Assembly (NCBI RefSeq): GCF_008974245.1
Contig: NZ_BBZI01000005.1
Coordinates: 1,536,751-1,600,750 of the forward strand
Source: Streptomyces abyssomicinicus
GTDB lineage: Bacteria; Actinomycetota; Actinomycetes; Streptomycetales; Streptomycetaceae
Length of the DNA stretch: 64,000 nt
Direction: 5' to 3'
The first letter of the stretch is position 1, and every line of letters begins with the position of its first letter. A model generated the notes under the pieces. The model had not been told where the DNA came from. It saw nothing but the letters and a program-made list of their open reading frames with translations, and made no database searches. The translations under genes were made by a program, and so were the position numbers. Below, piece after piece: positions 27,502-37,137 of the stretch.

Positions 27502-28416
27502 GTGCATCCGTCCGATCCCTCCACCGCGGCCGGGCCGGGCGCCCCGGATGTCCGGGAGTTCGTCGTCGCGGCCCGGGACGCGGGTCCCTACGGCGTCACC
27601 CACGGCCCCGACGGCGCCCTGTGGTTCACATTGGTGCACAGCAGCCGCGTCGGCCGCCTCGGCCCCGACGGCGAGGTCACGGAGTACCCGCTGGACGCCC
27701 AGTGCGCGCCCATGGCCATCACTCCGGGACCGGACGGCGCCCTGTGGTTCACCCGCAACCGGGACCACCGGATCGGGCGCGTCACGGTCGACGGCACGAC
27801 GAGTTCCTTCCCCGTGCCCACCCCGGCCGGCGCGCCCTACGGCATCGCGGCCGGTCCCGACGGCGCGCTGTGGTGCACCTTGATGAACTCGGACCGCATC
27901 GGCCGGATCACCACCGACGGCGTGATCACCGAGTTCCCGATCCCCGTCCGGGGCGGATTCCCCGGCGCCATCGCGGCCGGTCCCGACGGGGCCCTGTGGT
28001 TCACCCTCAACCAGGCCGACGCCATCGGCCGGATCACCGTCGACGGAACCGTCGCCCTCCACCCGCTGCCCACGCCCGGTGCGGCACCGGTGGGGATCAC
28101 GGGTGACGGGACGGCACTGTGGTTCGCCGAGATCGGGGCGGGGCGCATCGGCCGCATCACCCCCGACGGGGAGATCGAGGAGTTCACGCTGCCCGACCCC
28201 GCCTGCCGCCCGCACGCGGTGGCCGCCACCCCGGCGGGGGAGTGCTGGTTCACCGAGTGGGCGGGCAACCGCATCGGCCGCGTCACCGCGGACGGCGAGA
28301 TCCGCGAGTACGACCTGCCCACGCCCTCCGCCGAGCCGCACGGCATCAGCGTGGGGCCGGACGGCGTGGTCTGGGCGGCATTGGAGACCGGGGCGCTGGC
28401 ACGGCTGCGGCCGTAG
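27502..28416 (+). CDS. vgb: Virginiamycin B lyase-like seven-bladed propeller protein
   Basis: A 304-residue protein made of seven repeats of about 42 residues, each with GPDGALWFT-like and IGRITxDG strands. This is the beta-propeller of Vgb, which linearises streptogramin B antibiotics by a C-O lyase reaction. Residues that fit the known active site are present: His238 (RPHAV), Glu278 and His280 (AEPHG), and Glu295 (AALE). The start is GTG 27502 with GGGAG five bases upstream; there is no signal peptide, so it acts in the cytoplasm. Propellers of this type also have non-resistance roles, so activity is an inference. Confidence 0.82.
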   Translation: MHPSDPSTAAGPGAPDVREFVVAARDAGPYGVTHGPDGALWFTLVHSSRVGRLGPDGEVTEYPLDAQCAPMAITPGPDGALWFTRNRDHRIGRVTVDGTTSSFPVPTPAGAPYGIAAGPDGALWCTLMNSDRIGRITTDGVITEFPIPVRGGFPGAIAAGPDGALWFTLNQADAIGRITVDGTVALHPLPTPGAAPVGITGDGTALWFAEIGAGRIGRITPDGEIEEFTLPDPACRPHAVAATPAGECWFTEWAGNRIGRVTADGEIREYDLPTPSAEPHGISVGPDGVVWAALETGALARLRP

Positions 28417-28509
28417 GCCCGGGTCGCCCGTCGCCCGCCGCCCGCCGCCGAGGTGGGCACCGGGCAGACATCCCGGGGAAACGATCCGCAGGACCAGGGG
28501 GAACGAAGC

Positions 28510-29010
28510 ATGGAAACCGTCAGCACGCTCGTACTGATCGCCGCGACCGTCACCACCGGCCTGGTCGCCGGCCTGTTCTACGGCTTCTCCATCGCCGTGA
28601 TGCCGGGGCTGGCGCGCGCCGACGACCGGACACTGGTGACGGTGATGCGCCGGATCAACGCCGCCATCCTCAACGGGTGGTTCCTGCTCGGATACGTCGG
28701 AACGATCGTGCTCGACGCGCTGGCGCTGGTCCTCTTCGCCGTGCAGCCCGCGTCCCGAGCCGCCCTCGCCGCGATCGCCGTGTCGACCGCGCTCTACCTG
28801 GCCGCGGTAATCCTCACCGCCCGTGTCAACATCCCGCTCAACAACGCCCTGGAGGCAGCGGGACAGGCGCAGGAGTCCACCGAACCCGCCCTCGCGCGGG
28901 AGGCGTTCGAGCGCCCCTGGGTACGCGCCAACCACGCGCGCACGCTCCTGTGCGCGGCGGCCCTGGCCGCGCACTGCTGCGCCCTGGTGGCACACGGCGT
29001 AGCGGGGTGA
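28510..29010 (+). CDS. DUF1772 membrane protein
   Basis: A 166-residue integral membrane protein with four hydrophobic helices (about 5-28, 53-72, 77-97 and 140-160). The pattern FYGFSIAVMPGLARADDRTLVTVMRRINAAI and the LTARVNIPLNNAL segment match DUF1772, a family that includes anthrone-oxygenase-like proteins of polyketide pathways, but most members are uncharacterised. ATG 28510 has an AGGGGGA site. It lies 93 bases after the Vgb-like gene in the same direction and could be co-transcribed. Confidence 0.88.
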   Translation: METVSTLVLIAATVTTGLVAGLFYGFSIAVMPGLARADDRTLVTVMRRINAAILNGWFLLGYVGTIVLDALALVLFAVQPASRAALAAIAVSTALYLAAVILTARVNIPLNNALEAAGQAQESTEPALAREAFERPWVRANHARTLLCAAALAAHCCALVAHGVAG

Positions 29011-29074
29011 GCGCCCGATGGCGGAGCGAAACCACCCGTGGTGACCTGGAGTGGAGCCGAAAACGACGGTGAGC

Positions 29075-29088
29075 GTGACTCACGTCAC
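29075..29088. promoter_or_regulatory. Dyad upstream of gdhA
   Basis: GTGAC-TCAC-GTCAC is a perfect 5-4-5 palindrome about 235 bases upstream of the gdhA start. A second GTGACC follows at 29094, which could extend it to a composite site. It does not match the GlnR consensus well. A leader hairpin (29264-29270 with 29277-29283) lies closer to the gene. Confidence 0.4.
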
Positions 29089-29153
29089 CCACAGTGACCG
29101 CTGAGCGGTGGGTGATGTCCGCCATGTGGATACGGCCAACGGGTCATGGGTGA

Positions 29154-30659
<1,506 letters not shown>

Positions 30660-30683
30660 CCCACCGGCCGCCCGGCCGGGACC

Positions 30684-30742
30684 GCCGGAAGGCCCGGCGC
30701 CCGCATCCCCGCACGGGGAGCGCGGACGCCGGGCCTTCCGGC
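30684..30742. terminator. Terminator after gdhA
   Basis: A perfect 16-bp stem (30684-30699 with 30727-30742) with a 27-base loop, 24 bases downstream of the gdhA stop codon. Confidence 0.85.
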
Positions 30743-30918
30743 GTGCGGGCCGGTGACCGCGTTCCGGCTGGACGTCCGCCCCGGCCCGCTGCGGCGGACG
30801 GCGGCCCGTGACCGGCGGACCACCGGGAAAAGCGGTGGGAGGCCGGGGCCGGCCGCGGCTACTGTGCGGTTCTCGGGGGCGGAAACCGTTCCGCCCGGAA
30901 GGAGGGACGGCACATCCG

Positions 30919-31767
30919 ATGAGTGCCCGGTTGCGGGGGATCGCCCGCGCGAACGAGGAGATCGTGGCGGCGGGGTCGTACCGTGCCGGAGACGGCCGCA
31001 CGGTCGACATCGCGGAAGCCGTGCGTGCCGCCCGTGAGGGGACCCGGACCGCCGGTCCCGGGCCGGTGCCCGTACCGGCCGCGGCGGCGGTCAGGACCCA
31101 GGTCGAGGTCACCGCCGAGAGCAGTCTGGAGGCCGCGCACCGCCTCGCCCGGAGCGGGGACGACCCGGTCGCCGTGCTGAACTTCGCCTCGGCCCGCAAC
31201 CCCGGGGGCGGTTACCTCAACGGGGCGCAGGCCCAGGAGGAGGCGCTGTGCCGCGGCTCGGCCCTCTACACGTGCCTGCTGCGGGCTCCCGAGTACTACC
31301 GGCACCACCGTGCCGACCGCAGTCCGTTCTACTCGGACCGGGTGATCCACTCCCCGGCCGTCCCCGTCTTCCGCGACGACCGCGGCCGGCTGCTCGACGA
31401 GCCGTACCGGGCCGGGTTCCTCACGGCCGCCGCGCCCAATGCCGGAGTGATCGCCCGCACCGCCCCCGACCGGGTCGGTGAGATCCCCGGGGCGCTCGCC
31501 TCGCGGGCCGAGCGGGTGCTGGAGACGGCGGCCGCCCACGGCTACCGGCGGCTGGTGCTCGGGGCCTGGGGCTGCGGCGTCTTCATGAACGACCCGGCCC
31601 AGGTCGCCGACGCCTTCCGCGTCCTGCTCGCACCCGGCGCACGGTTCGAGGGGCGGTTCGCCCACGTCGTGTTCGGAGTGCTCGACCGCACCCGGGACGC
31701 CGCCACCCGCACCGCCTTCGAGGAAGTCCTCCAAGGCCTCACCGGGCGGGGAAGGGTGACCGCATGA
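30919..31767 (+). CDS. Bacterial-type poly(ADP-ribose) glycohydrolase (PARG, macrodomain-like)
   Basis: A 282-residue soluble protein of the microbial PARG family (TIGR02452/DUF2263). It holds the catalytic signature: NPGGGYLNGAQAQEE at 94-108, with the GGG loop at 96-98 and two Glu at 107-108 that cleave the ribose-ribose bond. VLGAWGCGVFMNDPAQVADAF later in the protein is the family C-terminal segment. The enzyme removes ADP-ribose chains or end units from proteins or nucleic acids. It shares an ATGA overlap with the small gene at 31764, so the two are translationally coupled. The nearest ribosome site is rather far (about 13 bases). Confidence 0.9.
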   Translation: MSARLRGIARANEEIVAAGSYRAGDGRTVDIAEAVRAAREGTRTAGPGPVPVPAAAAVRTQVEVTAESSLEAAHRLARSGDDPVAVLNFASARNPGGGYLNGAQAQEEALCRGSALYTCLLRAPEYYRHHRADRSPFYSDRVIHSPAVPVFRDDRGRLLDEPYRAGFLTAAAPNAGVIARTAPDRVGEIPGALASRAERVLETAAAHGYRRLVLGAWGCGVFMNDPAQVADAFRVLLAPGARFEGRFAHVVFGVLDRTRDAATRTAFEEVLQGLTGRGRVTA

Positions 31768-32078
31768 GCGACGACCGGTACCGCGCACGCATCGACGCCC
31801 TCGACGTCAGCGCCCTGGCGATCAACGTGACCGTCCCCGAGGAGCTGCGCTGGACGGACACCCGGCGCGGCCAGGAGTTCACCCTGTCCACGCTGAACAT
31901 CCGCCTCCTCCCGGACGGCACACTCGCCGCGAAGGCCTACGGCCGGCCGACGGAGGGTGGCCGCGGCACGTACGTCTCGTTCCCCGTGCCGGGCGACCGC
32001 CCCGGACTCGCCGAGCTGATCGCGGCGGCCGCCACCCGCGCCGGAGCGCTCTGGGCGGCCCACCGCGGTCTCGGCTGA
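31764..32078 (+). CDS. Small protein translationally coupled to PARG, unknown
   Basis: A 104-residue protein whose ATG overlaps the PARG stop codon (ATGA). It is soluble, with a beta-rich middle (LAINVTVPEELRWTD, FTLSTLNIRLLPDG, TYVSFPVPG) and a C-terminal helix (LAELIAAAATRAGALWAAH). There are no cysteines or membrane spans. I recognise no family. The overlap argues that it works with, or is controlled with, the ADP-ribose hydrolase. Confidence 0.72.
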   Translation: MSDDRYRARIDALDVSALAINVTVPEELRWTDTRRGQEFTLSTLNIRLLPDGTLAAKAYGRPTEGGRGTYVSFPVPGDRPGLAELIAAAATRAGALWAAHRGLG

Positions 32079-32181
32079 CGGGCCCGGGGGAGGGCCGGCC
32101 GGGACCTCTCCAGGCCGGCCGACGTGTCAGGGCCGGCCGTGGGCCCGGTCCACCGCCCGTGGGTCCGGTCAGCGCTGAGGA

Positions 32182-32538
32182 TCAGTTGCCGAAGCGCACG
32201 CTGGCGAAGGTGAAGCCCTTGGGCGCCCGCTGCCCGGGAGCCAGGCGCTTGGACGCGCCCTTGCACTTCTTGCCCGCGTAGACGGTCGCCCTGGCGGACG
32301 TGCGGTTGTTCGCGGCGCGGCCCTTCTCGGCCATGGCGAGGCACTGGCCACCGGGCGGGTTCTCCACGAAGTAGGGCCTGCCCTTCGCGCCGATCCAGTG
32401 GAACTCGCCCTTCGCGGCGGCAACGGCGGCCGGGGCGGTGACGGACGCGGCGGACGCGGTGGACGACAGGCCCGTGGTGAGGGCCAGCCCGCAGAGCAGG
32501 GCGATTCCGGAACGGCGTACATGAGTAAGTGATCGCAT
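32182..32538 (-). CDS. Small secreted basic protein
   Basis: A 118-residue exported protein starting at ATG 32538. Residues 1-30 are a signal peptide (MRSLTHVRRSGIALLCGLAL, then SSTASA-A). The mature part is basic and carries two cysteines (GQCLAMAEK and GKKCKGA) that could form one disulfide, and ends in FTFASVRFGN. I recognise no family. It is convergent with the PARG-linked gene and divergent from the NTPase-TPR gene. Confidence 0.7.
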   Translation of the reverse strand: MRSLTHVRRSGIALLCGLALTTGLSSTASAASVTAPAAVAAAKGEFHWIGAKGRPYFVENPPGGQCLAMAEKGRAANNRTSARATVYAGKKCKGASKRLAPGQRAPKGFTFASVRFGN

Positions 32539-32858
32539 GCCGGGTGGAACGATCACGGCCGCCATCGGTCACGCCCGGGTGGGCCGTCCGGGGCGTCGTC
32601 CCTCCGTCCGGCCCCCGTACGATCCCACCGTCCGCCGGGCGCGACCTCGCGGGCGGCGCGTCGACGAACGAGTCGCAGCCGAAGACCGGCCACGGGTCCG
32701 GCAGCACGTCCCGCAGGCACCGGACGACGCCCGACTTCCCCGCGCCCGACCGCCGTTCGGGACGATCACCGGGGGCGACCACCGCGGGGCAGGGAACGGG
32801 GCAACCGGTGACGGCCGGCGGGCGTCGTACCCAGCGGCCGAACGAGGGAGGAAGACAC

Positions 32859-35507
32859 ATGCCGAGACCGCAACGGCGACCGTCGCGCGGGGAGTTGATC
32901 GCCACGCGCGCGCTGGACCGGTTCGTGGGCCGACGCGAGCAGGTGGCGATGTTCGCCCGCAACCTCGCGAAGGACCCCCTGTCGCCGACGGATCCGGCGG
33001 CGTACCTCTTCCACGTGCGCGGCGTGGGCGGTGTCGGCAAGTCGACACTGCTGCGGCAGTGGAGGGAGGCGGCCCGGCAGGCGGGAGCCGTCACCGCCGT
33101 GGTGGACGAGAACGACGTGCACGGCGTCCTGTCGGCGATGGTCGCGCTGTCCCGTCAACTCGCGGCGCAGACACGGCCGTTGAAGGCGTTCGACCGGGCG
33201 GTCGAGCAGTGCCGCCGGGAGCAGGAGGCGGCCGCGCGGCCGACCGAGCTCGACGGGGCGGCCGACGACGGCCCTTCGATGGCCAGCCGCGCGATCTCCC
33301 GTGCCGTGGTCGGAGGCACCACCGCCCTGCTGCCGGGCGGCGGAGCCATCGCCACGATGGTCGACCCGGACGCGGTGGCCGAGGGCATGGACCACGCCTT
33401 CGACCGGGTGCGCAACCGCAGGGCTCGCGGGCGAGGCGCGGAACGCGACACCGTCAGCCGGGAGTTCGTCGCCACGCTGGACGAACTCTGCGCGGAGCAC
33501 CCGTGGGTGGTGCTGTTCCTGGACACCTGGGAGCAGACCGGCCGCCACCTCGACGCGTGGCTGCGGGCGATGCTGTGCGACGGGTTCGGACCCCTGCCCG
33601 TCAACGTCATGATCGTCCTCGCGGGCCGCGACGACCTGACACGGGACTGGGGCGGCCTCATGGCGGCCCAGGGGCGGGACGTGCCCCTGGAGGCGTTCAC
33701 CGAGCAGGAGACCCGCGAACTGCTCGCCCGGCGAGGCGTCACCGAACCGGGAACCGTCGAGGCGGTGGCGCGGCTGTCCATGGGGCTGCCGCTGCTGGCC
33801 GACATCCTCGCCCTGGCCCGGCCGGAGAGCGCTGCCGCCGTCGACGCGGACGGGGACTCCGTGGACACCGCCGTCGAACGGTTCGTGCGGTGGATCGCCG
33901 ATCCGCTGCGCCGGGAGGTGGTCCTCACCTGCGCGCTGGCGCCCCGGCTCAACGCGGACGTCTTCGCCGCGGCGGTGCCCGAAGAGGGGCGCGGGCTGTG
34001 GGAATGGCTGTGCGGACAGCCGTTCGTGAGCGGCAGCGGCGACTTCAAGCGGTACCACGCCGTCGTGCGCGCCGGGATGGTGCGGCGCGAGCGTGCCCGG
34101 TCCCCGAGGGGCTGGACGGCGGTCCATCTGCGGCTCGCCGACGCGCACGCCGCCTGGGGCGCCGACATCGAACGGAACCTGCCCGACGGCGGGCACCGGC
34201 AGGACGCCCGGTGGCGCTGTCACCGGCTGGACGAGATGTACCACCGGCTCTGCGCCCACCCCGGTGGCGCGCTGGCGGACGCCCTCGCGGAGGCCGTGGA
34301 CGCCGGCGAGGACGGCCCGGAGGCGCTGCGGGAGTGGAGCGACGCCTTCACCCGGGCGGCGCTGGACACGCACGACGAGACCCTGGGCCTCTGGGCCGGC
34401 CGCCTGCGCGACGCGACGGCGGCGGGGGAGGACCCGGTGGCCGCCGTGCTGGGCGTGCTGCTCACCCACCGCGCGCTTGTTCCGGCGGCACAGGCGCGGG
34501 CACACCTCGTCCGCGGCGGCCACCTGGAGCTGGCCGGACGCGAGGACGAGGCGGCGGCCGAGTTCGACCGCGCCGTCGCCCTCGGTCCGGACGACGCCGG
34601 GGCCCGGTTCCACCGGGGACGCGCCCGCCTCCGGGCGGGCCGCCCCGACGAGGCCGTGGCCGACCTGACGGCCGCGATCCGCCTCGACCCCTGCGACGCG
34701 CGGGCATTCGCGCAGCGGGGCGAGGCGCACCGCCGCGCCGGGCGGCTCGAAGAGGCGATCGCCGACTTCACCGACGCGCTGGCCCTCGACCCGCGCCAGG
34801 CCCGGGCGCTCGGCTCACGCGGCCAGGTGCACCGGCAGGCCGGGCGGCTCGACGAGGCCGTCGCCGACTTCACCGCCGCGCTGGCGATCGATCCGCAGTA
34901 CGCGTGGGCGCTCGGCTCACGGGGCCGGACGCACCGTCAGGCCGGGCGCCACCCCGAGGCCCTGGCGGACCTCACCGCGGCGCTGAGGCTCCGGCCCGAC
35001 TACGCCTGGGCGCTGGCCGAGCGGGGCAAGACGCACCGTCTGGCCGGCCGGCCGGACGAGGCGGTCGCCGACCTCACCGCCGCGCTCGCGTTCGTCCCCC
35101 GCTACCGCTGGGCGCTCGTGGAACGCGGCAACGCCCATCTGGCGGCCGCCCGCCACGCGGCGGCGGAGGCCGACTTCACGGCCGCGCTGGACGTCGACCC
35201 GGACGATGTGTGGGCGCTCGTCGGGCGGGGCCGCGCCCGGGCGGCGGCGGACCGCCACGCGGACGCCCGGCAGGACTTCGACCGGGCGGCGGTCCTGGAC
35301 CCGGACGGCGAGTGGCGCCACGACACGGCGGGCGGGACGGACGGCCCCCCAGCACGCGGCGTGCGGACGGTTCCGGACCACGCGGCCCGGGCCCGCCCGG
35401 CCCGCCCTCAGGGTCCCCCGTCATCGACGGCACCGGCGGAGCCCTCCGGCCCCGGGGAGCCCGGGGCGGCGCCCGAGCCCCCTGGAGCGCCCCCTGCCCC
35501 GGCGTGA
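32859..35507 (+). CDS. STAND-like NTPase with C-terminal TPR array
   Basis: An 882-residue cytoplasmic protein with a GGGAGGAAG ribosome site. A P-loop NTPase domain begins almost at once: FVGRREQ (22-28), Walker A GVGGVGKST (55-63), Walker B VVLFLDTWEQ (217-226), a sensor strand VLAGRDDL (253-260) and GLPLLADI (309-316), the GxP motif of AP-ATPase/STAND proteins. After a helical linker come about eight tetratricopeptide repeats of 34 residues (roughly 546-818), then a Pro/Ala-rich tail. There is no N-terminal effector domain. STAND-TPR proteins act as ligand-triggered switches in regulation, apoptosis-like responses or phage defence; which applies here cannot be told. Confidence 0.85.
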   Translation: MPRPQRRPSRGELIATRALDRFVGRREQVAMFARNLAKDPLSPTDPAAYLFHVRGVGGVGKSTLLRQWREAARQAGAVTAVVDENDVHGVLSAMVALSRQLAAQTRPLKAFDRAVEQCRREQEAAARPTELDGAADDGPSMASRAISRAVVGGTTALLPGGGAIATMVDPDAVAEGMDHAFDRVRNRRARGRGAERDTVSREFVATLDELCAEHPWVVLFLDTWEQTGRHLDAWLRAMLCDGFGPLPVNVMIVLAGRDDLTRDWGGLMAAQGRDVPLEAFTEQETRELLARRGVTEPGTVEAVARLSMGLPLLADILALARPESAAAVDADGDSVDTAVERFVRWIADPLRREVVLTCALAPRLNADVFAAAVPEEGRGLWEWLCGQPFVSGSGDFKRYHAVVRAGMVRRERARSPRGWTAVHLRLADAHAAWGADIERNLPDGGHRQDARWRCHRLDEMYHRLCAHPGGALADALAEAVDAGEDGPEALREWSDAFTRAALDTHDETLGLWAGRLRDATAAGEDPVAAVLGVLLTHRALVPAAQARAHLVRGGHLELAGREDEAAAEFDRAVALGPDDAGARFHRGRARLRAGRPDEAVADLTAAIRLDPCDARAFAQRGEAHRRAGRLEEAIADFTDALALDPRQARALGSRGQVHRQAGRLDEAVADFTAALAIDPQYAWALGSRGRTHRQAGRHPEALADLTAALRLRPDYAWALAERGKTHRLAGRPDEAVADLTAALAFVPRYRWALVERGNAHLAAARHAAAEADFTAALDVDPDDVWALVGRGRARAAADRHADARQDFDRAAVLDPDGEWRHDTAGGTDGPPARGVRTVPDHAARARPARPQGPPSSTAPAEPSGPGEPGAAPEPPGAPPAPA

Positions 35508-35738
35508 AACGCAGCCCGCCAAGGAGCGCTTCCACGATGTCCACCGACCACCGCGTCCCCTGGCCGCACCCCGGACCCTGCACCCCGCACCGGGCAGCCC
35601 GGACCCCGCCCCCCGGCACTCCGCGGTCACCGTGATGGTCCGGCGCTCCGGTTCGGCGCCCTCCACGCGGTAGGGGCCGCCGGGCCCCGACGGACGGCCC
35701 GCCTCGCCCACCGCATCGGGCGGGGCGGCGCCGTCGGC

Positions 35739-36626
35739 TCAGCCGGCCAGGCCGAACGCCTGCCGCATCCGCCGCAGCAGGGCAGGCAGCGCCGGCACGA
35801 CGGGGCCGCCGTCGCGCCACACCAGCGCGAGCAGCGCCGGGGACGGGACGTCCCGCAGGGCGATCGCGGTGAGCCGGTCGGCGTACCCGGCGGCCATCGA
35901 CTCGCTGAGGACGGCCACCCCCAGACCCCGGGCCGCCAGGTCCGCCACCGCGCCCGCGGCACTGGCCTCCAGCGCGATGGAGGGCCGCAACCCCCGTGCG
36001 GCACAGGCCTGGTCGAGGACCGTGCGCAGCCCGGTGCCCCGGGGCATGCACACCAGGGGGTGCGCGCAGGCCTCCCGCAGAGCGACCCGCTTCCGCCGCG
36101 CCAGCGGATGCCCGGCGGGCACCGCGACCACCAGCGGCTCACTCACCACGGCCACCGAGTTCACCCCCTCCGGCAGGGCGGCCGCCCCGACCAGCGCCAG
36201 GTCGAGGGCGCCGCCGCGCACCGCTTCCAGCAGCCGGTCGGAGTTGTCCTCCAGCAGCGAGAGCTCCACACCCGGATGCGCTTCGTGGAAGGCTGCGAGC
36301 GCCTCGAACAGCGGCATCACCGTGCAGCCCACCACCATGCCGACCGCGATCCGTCCCCGCAGCAGCCCCGTCACCTCGTCCACGCCGCGCCGCACTGCCT
36401 CGGCTGCGGCCAGGGCCGCCCGCGCGTGCTCCAGTACCGCCTTGCCCGCGACGGTGAGGGCCGCGGCACGCGAGGACCGGTCGAAGAGCTCGGCACCGAG
36501 CTCCCGCTCGAGCTGCCGGATCTGGGCGCTCACCCCCGACTGGCTGATGTGGACCCGCTCGGCGGCGCGCGTGAAGTTCCGCTCCTCGGCGACCGCGACG
36601 AAGTACTCCAACTGACGCAGTTCCAT
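35739..36626 (-). CDS. LysR-family regulator
   Basis: A 295-residue LysR-type regulator. The N-terminal winged helix-turn-helix is at about 3-60 (NFTRAAERVHISQSGVSAQIR, residues 17-37). The C-terminal effector domain (about 90-290) includes LDLALVGAAALPEG and LAARGLGVAVLSESMA. It is divergent from a SnoaL-like gene; a CAGA-ACCA-TCTG dyad lies in the 118-base gap, so that gene is the likely target. The effector is unknown. Confidence 0.93.
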   Translation of the reverse strand: MELRQLEYFVAVAEERNFTRAAERVHISQSGVSAQIRQLERELGAELFDRSSRAAALTVAGKAVLEHARAALAAAEAVRRGVDEVTGLLRGRIAVGMVVGCTVMPLFEALAAFHEAHPGVELSLLEDNSDRLLEAVRGGALDLALVGAAALPEGVNSVAVVSEPLVVAVPAGHPLARRKRVALREACAHPLVCMPRGTGLRTVLDQACAARGLRPSIALEASAAGAVADLAARGLGVAVLSESMAAGYADRLTAIALRDVPSPALLALVWRDGGPVVPALPALLRRMRQAFGLAG

Positions 36627-36648
36627 GACTGCTGATTCTACTGACCAT

Positions 36649-36660
36649 CAGAACCATCTG
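36649..36660. promoter_or_regulatory. Dyad between lysR and the SnoaL-like gene
   Basis: CAGA-ACCA-TCTG (4-4-4) sits 23 bases from the LysR start, inside an AT-richer patch (36630-36670) that is unusual for this window. It fits a LysR-type site overlapping the divergent promoters. Confidence 0.45.
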
Positions 36661-36744
36661 TTGGACTTCTGGTGGGTCCGGGCAGAGGCTGGAACCCGGA
36701 GCGACGGAGAACCGTCTCCGTCCGGACCGGGAGGAGCGCCACCC

Positions 36745-37119
36745 ATGCCGACCTACGACCGCTACGAGAAGGCGATGCGGCCCGAGGACATCACCCGGCT
36801 CTTCGTCGAGCGGTCCAACGCCGGCGACGCCGCCGGTGTGGCCGCGCTCTACGAGGAGGACGCGGTGATGGCCTACCCTCCCGGTTCCACGACCGTCGGC
36901 CGGGAGGCCATCCGCGCCCTCTGGGAGAAGGTGCTGACCGCCCGCCCGAGGTTCGAGCGGGAGGAGCCGCTGCCCACGCTGATCGCCGACGGTGTCGCCC
37001 TGACCGCCACCCCGCCGAAGGACGGCGCCGGCGCCCGTGCGCAGGTCGTGCGCCGCCAGCCCGACGGCAGCTGGCTGCGGGTGCTGGACCGGCCGGAGTT
37101 CGTGCCGGTGGAGAGCTGA
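36745..37119 (+). CDS. SnoaL-like (NTF2-fold) protein
   Basis: A 124-residue protein with GGAGGAG ribosome site. It shows the NTF2/SnoaL pattern: MRPEDITRLFVERSNAGDAAGVAALYEEDAVMAYPPG, then GREAIRALWEKVL, and a terminal beta sheet QVVRRQPDGSWLRVLDRPEF. Members are small cyclases, isomerases or ligand-binding proteins. It is divergent from the LysR gene that probably controls it, and its stop is 18 bases from the convergent hydrolase gene. Confidence 0.88.
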   Translation: MPTYDRYEKAMRPEDITRLFVERSNAGDAAGVAALYEEDAVMAYPPGSTTVGREAIRALWEKVLTARPRFEREEPLPTLIADGVALTATPPKDGAGARAQVVRRQPDGSWLRVLDRPEFVPVES

Positions 37120-37137
37120 GCATCCCGCGTCCGGGCG

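Noticed and set aside
29075..29100. GlnR box upstream of gdhA
   Set aside because: GTGAC-N6 spacing fits only one half-site; the GAAAC half is missing.
35537..35635. Small 32-codon frame with AAGGAG before ATG 35537
   Set aside because: It is Pro/Arg/Thr-rich with no recognisable pattern. It lies in the 231-base gap after the NTPase gene; a good ribosome site alone does not support it.
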